A DNA stretch of 5,303 bases, taken from the NCBI GenBank assembly GCA_950068635.1, contig CATMIM010000111.1, forward strand, positions 1-5,303. The letters run 5' to 3'. The notes beneath the pieces were generated by a model. That model was not told the DNA's origin. It was given only the letters and a program-made list of their open reading frames with translations, and ran no database searches. This DNA is from an uncultured Candidatus Poseidoniales archaeon (GTDB lineage Archaea; Thermoplasmatota; Poseidoniia; Poseidoniales; Thalassarchaeaceae). The position numbers and the translations under genes were made by a program. Of this stretch, positions 1 through 5,303 are shown piece by piece. Positions within the stretch are counted from its first letter, which is position 1; each line of letters begins with the position of its first letter.

Positions 1-311
1 CCCTTGCCGGCACCACTCCGCCAGAGTTCGGCTAGACCGAAGGCGGGTGCCAACAGAAGCAGGCGCAGGTCGAGATCCGGGCGCAATGCGGAGGCGTTGG
101 CGGCCGCCAGGGCACCCATCGAGGAGCCGGACACCAAGTCGTAGTCGTGTTCGTCGATCAGGCGCAGCAGCACCTCGGTCTCCTGCTCGATGTTCCAGCC
201 CAACTCTGACATCACAGGGGTTGTGACCTCCCATCCCAACTCCTCGCGCATGTAGGTCGGTTTGGAGCCGTCGGGGCTGCTTTCGAACCCGTGAGCGAAC
301 AGCACATGCAT
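1..311 (-). CDS. Small alpha/beta hydrolase (YqiA-like esterase type), 3' end outside window
   Basis: The minus-strand reading frame stays open from an ATG at 311-309 to the left edge, giving 103 codons. The protein begins MHVLFAHGFESSPDGSKP: a beta strand followed by the HGF(E/N)SSP oxyanion-loop motif (His7-Gly8) typical of small YqiA/UPF0227-like serine esterases. A nucleophile elbow GSSMG lies at residues 62-66, with Ser64 as the expected catalytic serine, and a following strand LRLLLLAPAFG is at about 82-92. The catalytic Asp and His would lie in the missing C-terminal part. No signal peptide is visible, so it is probably cytoplasmic. It starts 16 bases after the stop of the PPC-domain gene on the same strand, so co-transcription is likely. 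No Shine-Dalgarno motif precedes the ATG. The substrate cannot be told from sequence: the fold is well supported, the esterase role is inferred from the family. Confidence 0.85.
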   Translation of the reverse strand, partial: MHVLFAHGFESSPDGSKPTYMREELGWEVTTPVMSELGWNIEQETEVLLRLIDEHDYDLVSGSSMGALAAANASALRPDLDLRLLLLAPAFGLAELWRSGAGK

Positions 312-327
312 GCCAACACAACCGCAT

Positions 328-768
328 TCAGTCGTCGAACTTGAGTTCCACGAAATCGCTGCCGATGATCTCGCAACGGTGCATGAAGCGGTCCGTGATC
401 CTGCCGCCGAGCACGTGCAGGTGGATCTCCGCCGTCACCGTGACGCGCGCCTCGAACAGGTGGCCGCCGTGGACCACGTGTTCATCGTCTGAGACGACCA
501 CATGCAGATGGGTGAATGGCTCACCGTTCAGGGAAGCGATGTTCCCCTGCATCGACAGCAGTTCGACAGGCCCGATGAGCATGTTCTGCTGATAGGCCCC
601 TTGTGCGTCCAGATGTCCCATGAGCGCGTTCTCCACCCGGCCGATGCCGCTGGTCACCGCCGCCGCTCCGATTCCCTCTACCCGCGCCACCTCCTGCAGG
701 CTATCATGCAACTCTTCTCCAGGGTCCAGCCGGACGAACACGTTCTCATTCGAGCGACGATGGTCCAT
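328..768 (-). CDS. PPC domain (DUF296) protein
   Basis: This 146-residue protein consists of a single PPC (plants and prokaryotes conserved, DUF296) domain and is complete, as is usual for archaeal and bacterial members. Family features visible in order are an N-terminal strand with DPGEEL (15-20), IGAAAVTSGIGRVENA (33-48), GPVELLSMQGNIA (66-78), the signature PFTHLHVVVSD (84-94), and HGGHLFEARVTVTAEI (100-115). His87, His89 and His103 are placed as in prokaryotic members proposed to bind a metal ion. In plants this domain accompanies AT-hook DNA-binding proteins; here no AT-hook (RGRP) is present, so a DNA-binding role should not be assumed. The family usually trimerises. The ATG at 768 is the only sensible start, lies next to the divergent gap and has no Shine-Dalgarno motif, so a leaderless transcript is possible. 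Cellular function is unknown. Confidence 0.93.
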   Translation of the reverse strand: MDHRRSNENVFVRLDPGEELHDSLQEVARVEGIGAAAVTSGIGRVENALMGHLDAQGAYQQNMLIGPVELLSMQGNIASLNGEPFTHLHVVVSDDEHVVHGGHLFEARVTVTAEIHLHVLGGRITDRFMHRCEIIGSDFVELKFDD

Positions 769-828
769 GGTGGTCAGAGATGAGGGGGGGCGACGCGTTG
801 ATAGCCATTCTCAAGGTGGTCGCCGCGG
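769..828. promoter_or_regulatory. Divergent promoter region between PPC gene and receiver gene
   Basis: These 60 bases separate two head-to-head start codons and must hold the promoters of both unless transcription enters from further away. The most AT-rich core is around 797-804 (TTGATAG on plus, CTATCAA on minus). It sits roughly 28 bases before the plus-strand ATG at 829 and 33 before the minus-strand ATG at 768, a spacing compatible with TATA elements feeding short-leader or leaderless transcripts in both directions. A run of G (784-790) lies beside it. AAGGTGGT at 813-820 partly matches an archaeal Shine-Dalgarno sequence for the receiver gene, with 8 bases to its ATG. The gene layout is plain; the exact promoter elements are guesses. 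Confidence 0.45.
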
Positions 829-1203
829 ATGGATTCAGTGACGCGTGGCTCGGTTCTGCTCGTGGAGGACGAACCGACGCTGCTCAAGCTGTCCGAGACG
901 ATACTGGTTCGGCAGGGGTTCACGGTGAGCGCATGTGCCGACGCCGAGGCGGCGCTGAACCTGTTGCATGCCGGGGAGAGGTTCGACCTGTTGGCCACTG
1001 ACATGACGCTGCCGGGGATGAATGGGGTCGAGTTCGCCCATCTCTTTCGCGCTCTGCAACCAACCTCGCCCATCCTGCTGATGAGCGGGCATGATGAGAC
1101 GGAGATCACCGAGGCTGGTGGGGTGCCGGAGCCGAGCATGATCCTGCTCAAGCCGGTGGGGCTGGCGGACATGCGCGCCGCCGTCGATGAGCTTCTGGAA
1201 TGA
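829..1203 (+). CDS. Stand-alone response-regulator receiver domain protein (CheY-like)
   Basis: This 124-residue protein is a complete REC domain with nothing attached. After a short lead, strand beta-1 SVLLVEDE (8-15) supplies the acidic pocket Glu13/Asp14. FDLLATDMTLPGMNG (52-66) contains the phospho-accepting Asp58. PILLMSG (81-87) gives the conserved Ser86, and LLKPV (106-110) gives the invariant Lys108 with its cis-proline. All catalytic residues for phosphotransfer from a histidine kinase are therefore present. The aromatic switch position three residues before the lysine (Tyr106 in E. coli CheY) is Ile105, so the usual Tyr/Phe-Thr/Ser coupling is missing. No kinase, CheA or output domain is encoded nearby. 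Start is the ATG at 829, supported by a weak GGTG-containing ribosome site at 813-820. The gene is divergent from the PPC gene and lies 178 bases or more upstream of mcm. Its partner and output are unknown. Confidence 0.93.
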   Translation: MDSVTRGSVLLVEDEPTLLKLSETILVRQGFTVSACADAEAALNLLHAGERFDLLATDMTLPGMNGVEFAHLFRALQPTSPILLMSGHDETEITEAGGVPEPSMILLKPVGLADMRAAVDELLE

Positions 1204-1225
1204 TGGTGGAGAGGCCGAGGCATCC

Positions 1226-1283
1226 CGCTGAATCGAGGGCGCACCCAATTGGGCTGCGATTCCACTGGAAGCGCGGTTCAGCG
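1226..1283. repeat. Inverted repeat, 10-base arms, in the gap upstream of mcm
   Basis: The arm CGCTGAATCG (1226-1235) pairs with CGGTTCAGCG (1274-1283) over ten positions with one T-G wobble in the RNA sense. Inside the loop lies a perfect 10-base palindrome (1244-1253). The element begins 22 bases after the receiver stop codon. It lacks the T-rich tail of an archaeal terminator. It could be a folded 3' UTR of the receiver transcript, an operator, or chance pairing in GC-rich DNA. Confidence 0.4.
1244..1253. promoter_or_regulatory. Perfect palindrome CCCAATTGGG, possible operator
   Basis: CCCAATTGGG is a perfect ten-base dyad. With C1254 looped out, pairing extends to GCA (1241-1243) against TGC (1255-1257). 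It has no loop, so it suits a dimeric DNA-binding protein better than an RNA hairpin. It sits in the non-coding gap between the receiver gene and mcm, about 95 bases upstream of the candidate mcm TATA-like element. Function is inferred from symmetry and position only. Confidence 0.3.
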
Positions 1284-1306
1284 TGAATGAGCCCCGGAAT
1301 CGTGGC
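1253..1306. repeat. Second inverted repeat upstream of mcm, 11-base arms
   Basis: Bases 1253-1263 (GCTGCGATTCC) can pair with 1296-1306 (GGAATCGTGGC): seven uninterrupted Watson-Crick pairs, two G-U wobbles and two closing G-C pairs, around a 32-base loop. This stem interleaves with the 1226-1235/1274-1283 pairing, so as RNA the two would be alternatives or form a pseudoknot. Direct evidence is the complementarity alone; no known RNA family is recognised. Confidence 0.3.
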
Positions 1307-1340
1307 ACTGCTCCACAGGAAATAGGGGGGTGTGCGCGCG

Positions 1341-1387
1341 TAGTTGAATAACCGTCGAGCCGCGGTGTCAATGTCTGTGCGGTGAGG
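1341..1387 (+). promoter_or_regulatory. Candidate mcm promoter and ribosome binding site
   Basis: TTGAATAA (1344-1351) is the most TATA-like stretch near the mcm start in otherwise GC-rich DNA. Archaeal initiation usually occurs some 25 bases downstream, which would place the transcript start near 1372-1377 and leave a short leader. That leader contains GGTGAGG at 1381-1387, whose GGTGA matches the 3' half of the consensus GGAGGTGA. This motif favours the ATG codons at 1388 or 1391 over the in-frame GTG at 1382, which would sit inside it. No convincing BRE is seen. Confidence 0.4.
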
Positions 1388-3553
1388 ATGATGCTGGCGA
1401 TTCGGGATTCACACGCACGCTGGCGAACCTTTCTGCAAGAGCAGTTCGCCTCGGATCTGGCAATGGTCGCCTCGGCCTGGCCCGAGCAGCCGAGCCTCAT
1501 TGTTCCGTTCCCGGCGCTGCAGGCGTGGGACCCTGATTTCGCGCTGGCGCTGATTGAGCATCCGCGCTCGGTGTTGAGGTCGGGAACAGAGTCGCTGCGC
1601 ACACTCTGCCGCGAGGGAGGCTGGGAGGCCGACCCGAATCTCAGGGTGACCGAATTACCTCAGGACTGCCACCGCCACCTGCACGACATCGGTTCGGATG
1701 ACATCGAGCGTCTGGTCGCCAGCGAGGTGGTGGTCACCAAGGTCTCCGAACTGAAGCCGCGAGTCTATCATGCGGACTTCCGTTGCGAATTATGTGATGT
1801 CCTGATCCCTATGCCGCAGTTGAACGAACTCGAGTTGATCGAGCCCATCTTCTGCGATCCAGAGCATGGCGGCTGTGACCGCAATGTCGGGGGAAGGGAC
1901 GGCACCAGATTCGAATTGGTGGCGGAGAATCTGATGATGGTCGACAATCAGTGGATCGAGATCCAAGAGCTGCCCGAGAACATCACTGGAGGAGCGCAGC
2001 CAGCCCGCGCGACCGTGCTCGCTGAGGCGGACCTGTCCAATCTGGTGCTGCCGGGGATGCGCATCACCGCCAACACGATTCCGTTCGTGCGCACACAGAG
2101 GCGCAGGCAGAGCAAGACGCCGATGTTCGACATCTATCACTCACTCGTCTCGGTCGAGATGCAGAACACGCCGTTCACCGAGATTCCGATCACCGAGGAG
2201 GACATCGAGATGATCGAGGAGATCAGCAAGAGGGTTGACCTGTTCCAACTGCTGACCAACAGCATCGCACCGTCCATCTTCGCAACGGATGACAGCAAGC
2301 TGATGATGGTGAAACGCTCGCTGGTGCTGCAGTTGTTCGGCGGCGTCGCCAGACGTCAGGGGGACGGCAACCGGCTGCGCGGTGACATCCACATCCTGCT
2401 GATGGGCGACCCCGGTGTTGCGAAGAGCCAGTTGCTCGACTTCATGGGCAGGGTGTCACCTCGCGGACGCTACGCGTCCGGTGGTGGTGTATCTGGGGCA
2501 GGACTGACCGCCGCTGCGGTCAGGGACTCGTTCAGCGACGGGAGATTCACCCTTGAGGCGGGAGTGCTCGTGCTCGCCGACCTGGGATTGGCGGCCATCG
2601 ACGAACTTGACAAGATGAACAAGGATGACCGCAGCAGGATGCACGAGGCGATGGAGCAGCAGCGCATCCACATCTCCAAGGGTGGCCTGAACGCCTCCAT
2701 GCCCACACGCTGCGCCATCCTGGCGGCTTCCAACCCGAAGGAAGGGCGCTTCACACAGAGACACCAAGCCGGATTCGACATCACCCCGATGTTCGAGGAG
2801 GTCGACCTGCCTCCAGCACTGATGTCGCGGTTCGACATCATCTGGTTGCTGCGCGACGACGCGCGTGCGGAGGATGACCTCGCCATCGCAAATCACATCA
2901 TCGATAACCGGAGCGTAGGGGTCAGTGAACAACTGCTGGAGAGAGGCCAGGTGGTCGACCCGAGAAAGGTGGAGAAGGAGCAGCACATGAAGATGGACGG
3001 CTCAGGCGCTGATCTGCTCACAATCCCGATGTTCCAGAAGTACGTCGCCTACGCCAAACGGCAGTTCCATCCCGTGCTCACGCCCGAGGCGAAGAAGCTG
3101 CTGCGCGATTACTACCTCGAGGCACGCGCCAAGATCAGTGAGGATGATGACGGCACCGTGGCGGCCACACCGCGTGCACTGGAGGCGTTGATCCGCCTCG
3201 CTGAGGCGAGCGCCCGCAGCCGGCTGTCCGATAAAGCCGAGGGGATTGATGCTGAACTCGCCAAGGCGATCTACCGTAACTGGCGCTACGAGTTGATGGG
3301 CGACGATTTCGACGAGGGTGCGCTGTTGACGGGTCGCTCAGCAAAGCGCCGCGCCGCCGACAGGGTGCTCAAGGACGTGATGAAGAAACTCTCCGAAGGG
3401 CGTATCGATGTAGATGTTCCAGAGACTGATATATTCAACGAGATGGCCGAACAGAAGTTCAGTCAGGAAGAGACCGAGCGAGCGCTCTCGCAGTTATCGC
3501 AGATCGGCGTGGTCTACAATCCATCCAGCGATCGCTGGAGATTGGCCCGCTGA
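1388..3553 (+). CDS. mcm: Replicative DNA helicase MCM
   Basis: This is the archaeal minichromosome maintenance ATPase, which forms a hexameric ring and unwinds DNA ahead of the replication fork. Counting from the upstream in-frame GTG (1382, 723 residues), it has an N-terminal helical domain (about 1-110), a zinc ribbon with Cys135, Cys138, Cys158 and Cys165, and an OB fold with its DNA-binding hairpin (about 215-260). The AAA+ core begins near 280 (LTNSIAPSIF, 291-300). It has Walker A GDPGVAKS (342-349), Walker B AIDELDK (405-411), a pre-sensor-1 hairpin HISKGGL (430-436), sensor 1 AASNP (448-452), arginine finger LMSRFD (480-485, Arg483) and sensor 2 TPRAL (596-600, Arg598). A winged-helix domain ends the protein (about 650-723). 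Length is within the usual 650-750 range. No intein interrupts Walker A, a common site in this family. The start is ATG 1388 or 1391, after GGTGAGG. The zinc motif CX2C-X19-CX6C has a longer second knuckle than many homologues. gatE follows after 42 bases. Confidence 0.98.
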   Translation: MMLAIRDSHARWRTFLQEQFASDLAMVASAWPEQPSLIVPFPALQAWDPDFALALIEHPRSVLRSGTESLRTLCREGGWEADPNLRVTELPQDCHRHLHDIGSDDIERLVASEVVVTKVSELKPRVYHADFRCELCDVLIPMPQLNELELIEPIFCDPEHGGCDRNVGGRDGTRFELVAENLMMVDNQWIEIQELPENITGGAQPARATVLAEADLSNLVLPGMRITANTIPFVRTQRRRQSKTPMFDIYHSLVSVEMQNTPFTEIPITEEDIEMIEEISKRVDLFQLLTNSIAPSIFATDDSKLMMVKRSLVLQLFGGVARRQGDGNRLRGDIHILLMGDPGVAKSQLLDFMGRVSPRGRYASGGGVSGAGLTAAAVRDSFSDGRFTLEAGVLVLADLGLAAIDELDKMNKDDRSRMHEAMEQQRIHISKGGLNASMPTRCAILAASNPKEGRFTQRHQAGFDITPMFEEVDLPPALMSRFDIIWLLRDDARAEDDLAIANHIIDNRSVGVSEQLLERGQVVDPRKVEKEQHMKMDGSGADLLTIPMFQKYVAYAKRQFHPVLTPEAKKLLRDYYLEARAKISEDDDGTVAATPRALEALIRLAEASARSRLSDKAEGIDAELAKAIYRNWRYELMGDDFDEGALLTGRSAKRRAADRVLKDVMKKLSEGRIDVDVPETDIFNEMAEQKFSQEETERALSQLSQIGVVYNPSSDRWRLAR

Positions 3554-3595
3554 GCGCCGTCGCCGCTATGAAGCGCCTACGCCTCCCACTGCTTG
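3554..3595 (+). other. Short mcm-gatE gap, no promoter or terminator seen
   Basis: These 42 bases separate the mcm stop from the first plausible gatE start. They are GC-rich, with no TATA-like stretch, T-tract or hairpin, which favours read-through transcription of gatE from mcm. An in-frame stop for the gatE frame at 3569-3571 bounds how far upstream gatE can begin. A 20-codon open frame from ATG 3568 to a stop at 3628-3630 overlaps the gatE start but has no supporting evidence. Confidence 0.5.
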
Positions 3596-5303
3596 ATGAC
3601 GAGCGCAGGGCCGCCGGGCGATGTGGCTGACGCCGACAACCTCGATCCAGCCGCGCTCGGATTCATGTGCGGTCTCGAGATCCACCAGCAACTGGCCACC
3701 GGAAAGCTCCATTCGCGTCAACCGGGCGCGCTCTACGACCACACCATCGACACGATTCCCGACAGTTGGAGCAGGGTTCAGCGACGCCTGCGAGCGGCCG
3801 AGGGCGAGGCGGGCGAGGTGGACATCGCCGCCCGCTTCGAGCAGCGGCGCAACCGCTCGTTCGTCTACGTGCAGTCGCCCAACGCCGGCCTGATCGAACT
3901 TGACGAGTCGCCGCCGGACGGGCACGACGCGGATGCCGTGGACATCGCGCTCACCGTCTCGGCGATGATGGCCATGAGTCCGGTGCCGCTGCTGCAGGCG
4001 ATGCGCAAGACGGTGGTCGACGGCTCGAACACGAGCGGCTTCCAGCGCACGACCATGATCGCCACCGGCGGCGCGATCGAGACTGAATCGGGTGTTGTCG
4101 GCCTCTCACTTCTGTGCTTGGAGGAGGACTCGGCGCGCAAACTGGATGCGCACACCACTCGCCATGGAGAGCAGGTGGTCTACAACCTCGACCGGCTGGG
4201 CATCCCGCTCATCGAGATCGCCACCGAACCGGAGGTCACCTCGCCCGCGCACGCCAAGGAGACGGCCATCGCTCTGGGTCAGGTCCTGCGCGACACCCGC
4301 AGGGTCAGGCGGGGGCTCGGCAGCATCCGACAGGACCTGAACGTCAGCATCGCCTGCGGAGACCGAGTGGAGATCAAGGGATGTCAGGACCTCGATTGGA
4401 TTCCGCGCATCATCAGTCTCGAGATGGCACGCCAACTGCACCTCTACCGTCTGGCCAGCGACCTGCGCGCCCACCTCGACTTACCGCTCCTTCCCGACGA
4501 CCGTCGTGCGGATGACTCGGAAACCGAAGCCCGAGTAGCCGCGGCGGTGGCCGATTCGCTGCCGCTGGCGCCCGCTGACGTCAGCGACCTGTTCGCCACG
4601 ACGGAGAGCGAGATGGTCTCCAATGCGCTGGGGGCAGGCGATGTCGTTCTGGGCGTCAGACTTGCGGCGCTGGCCGGCCGGCTGGGCGCGAAGGAGTTGG
4701 ATGCCAGCGGCGCGCAACTCCCACGCCTCGGCCGTGAACTGGCGTCAGCCGCCCGCGCCGCTGGTGTGCGCGGCATATTCCATTCCGACGAACTCCCGGC
4801 GCACGGCATCACCGAGGAGGAGATGGCGGCGGTGTGCGACCGGCTGGGCTGCTCGGATGCCGACGCCTTCGCACTGTGCGCCGCCCCCGAGTGGCAGGCG
4901 GAACTGGCGCTCGAGGCCGTGGTCCACCGGGCGCGACTCGCCTGGCACAGGATTCCCCAGGAGGTGCGCAACGTGGTCATCAAGAAAGGAGGGCCGGAGG
5001 ATGGCACGACCACGGCGATGCGTCCCCTTCCCGGCGGCGCGCGCATGTATCCCGAGACCGATGTGCCGGTGCTGGCGCTCACCGAAGAGCACTGGAACCA
5101 GGTGAGCGCTGATCTCCCTCCAACCTCAGTTGAACGGCGTGAACGTCTGGCGGCGTGTGACCTGTCACAGAATCAAGTCGATTCGCTGCTCGGGGCAGAG
5201 TTGGATGATGACTTCCATGCAGGTCATTCAGGCGAGTTGGCAGCAGGATTGGATGCGCTGCCCGCCAAGGCGTGGGCAGCGCTGCTGCTCGCCCGGGTAC
5301 GTG
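3596..5303 (+). CDS. gatE: Glutamyl-tRNA(Gln) amidotransferase subunit E, 3' end outside window
   Basis: GatE works with GatD: GatD releases ammonia, and GatE phosphorylates Glu-tRNA(Gln) and completes the conversion to Gln-tRNA(Gln) in archaea lacking glutaminyl-tRNA synthetase. The frame is open to the window edge (569 codons). Landmarks from ATG 3596 are CGLEIHQQL (25-33), VVDGSNTSGFQRT (140-152), LEEDSAR (175-181), YNLDRLGIPLIEIATEPE (196-213) and GSIRQDLN (242-249), all in the GatB/E cradle. The AspRS-like GAD insertion carries GIFHSDELPAHGIT (393-406), which separates GatE from GatB. RPLPGGARMYPETD (476-489) returns to the cradle, and a helical domain begins near 500. The C-terminal helical/tail part is missing off the edge. 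The usual KLFCxCP element reads KLHSRQP (37-43), so both cysteines are absent. Start choice is open: ATG 3596 or GTG 3623, the latter nearer the family N-terminus; neither has a good ribosome site. GatD is not seen nearby. Confidence 0.97.
   Translation, partial: MTSAGPPGDVADADNLDPAALGFMCGLEIHQQLATGKLHSRQPGALYDHTIDTIPDSWSRVQRRLRAAEGEAGEVDIAARFEQRRNRSFVYVQSPNAGLIELDESPPDGHDADAVDIALTVSAMMAMSPVPLLQAMRKTVVDGSNTSGFQRTTMIATGGAIETESGVVGLSLLCLEEDSARKLDAHTTRHGEQVVYNLDRLGIPLIEIATEPEVTSPAHAKETAIALGQVLRDTRRVRRGLGSIRQDLNVSIACGDRVEIKGCQDLDWIPRIISLEMARQLHLYRLASDLRAHLDLPLLPDDRRADDSETEARVAAAVADSLPLAPADVSDLFATTESEMVSNALGAGDVVLGVRLAALAGRLGAKELDASGAQLPRLGRELASAARAAGVRGIFHSDELPAHGITEEEMAAVCDRLGCSDADAFALCAAPEWQAELALEAVVHRARLAWHRIPQEVRNVVIKKGGPEDGTTTAMRPLPGGARMYPETDVPVLALTEEHWNQVSADLPPTSVERRERLAACDLSQNQVDSLLGAELDDDFHAGHSGELAAGLDALPAKAWAALLLARVR

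Noticed and set aside
328..768. Plus-strand frames overlapping the PPC gene (such as 341-592 and 502-783)
   Set aside because: They are antisense to a complete DUF296 domain and have no recognisable content or ribosome site.
1204..1387. Intrinsic terminator or tRNA gene in the gap before mcm
   Set aside because: No T-tract follows any stem, and no cloverleaf or T-loop (GTTCRANNC) arrangement with a 7-base acceptor stem is present.
1204..1387. Replication origin next to mcm
   Set aside because: No Orc1/Cdc6 gene, no repeated origin-recognition-box-like motifs and no long AT-rich unwinding stretch are visible; the inverted repeats alone do not support an origin.
835..1602. Long antisense open frame (255 codons) across the receiver gene, the gap and the mcm N-terminus
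   Set aside because: It overlaps two well-supported genes on the opposite strand, its product is rich in Ser, Arg and Ala with no recognisable domain, and long antisense frames are expected in DNA with high third-position GC.
2400..2460. Possible intein in the MCM Walker A region, a frequent insertion site in archaea
   Set aside because: GDPGVAKSQLL reads continuously with normal spacing to the following motifs, and no intein or endonuclease sequence is present.
2456..2986. Antisense open frame (176 codons) inside mcm
   Set aside because: It lies entirely opposite the MCM ATPase core, which is unmistakable, and has no domain of its own.
4444..5082. Antisense open frame (212 codons) inside gatE
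   Set aside because: The translation is low-complexity Ser/Ala/Arg, and the plus-strand frame has GatE motifs throughout. It is a shadow of GC-rich codons.
3596..5303. Annotation as bacterial-type GatB instead of GatE
   Set aside because: The GAD insertion with GIFHSDELPAHGIT and the VVDGSNTSGFQRT wording match archaeal GatE; GatB lacks the GAD insertion.

Overview
The window reads as archaeal chromosome. The strongest evidence is a nearly complete gatE gene (glutamyl-tRNA(Gln) amidotransferase subunit E, an archaea-specific protein) lying directly downstream of a full-length archaeal MCM replicative helicase gene. Coding strands are GC-rich with a strong preference for G or C at third positions. 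The MCM Walker B region (LADLGLAAIDELDKM) and the stand-alone receiver-domain protein fit a mesophilic euryarchaeon, possibly in the Thermoplasmatota or marine group II/III neighbourhood. That placement is inference from motif wording and was not tested by a search.

Layout. Bases 1-768 carry two minus-strand genes that probably form one transcript: a PPC/DUF296-domain protein (328-768), then 16 bases later the start of a small alpha/beta hydrolase whose 3' part runs off the left edge (311 to 1). A 60-base divergent gap (769-828) separates them from three plus-strand genes. These are a single-domain response-regulator receiver protein (829-1203), the MCM helicase (about 1388-3553) and gatE (about 3596 to beyond 5303). 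The 178-base gap before mcm holds inverted repeats and a plausible archaeal promoter with a Shine-Dalgarno-like motif. The 42-base gap between mcm and gatE has no obvious promoter, so the two may be co-transcribed.

Function. mcm encodes the ring helicase that unwinds DNA at the replication fork. gatE encodes the kinase/tRNA-binding half of the GatDE enzyme that makes Gln-tRNA(Gln) from Glu-tRNA(Gln); its partner GatD is not in the window. The receiver protein could take a phosphoryl group from an unlinked histidine kinase and has no output domain. The PPC protein and the hydrolase have no assigned pathway. Together this is a housekeeping stretch with ordinary gene content. I found no tRNA, rRNA, CRISPR array, insertion sequence or intein. 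The items most worth a second look are the nested inverted repeats before mcm, the loss of a conserved Cys pair in GatE, an abrupt third-position GC drop inside gatE near base 5108, and the missing aromatic switch residue in the receiver protein. I do not see a previously undescribed multi-gene system.
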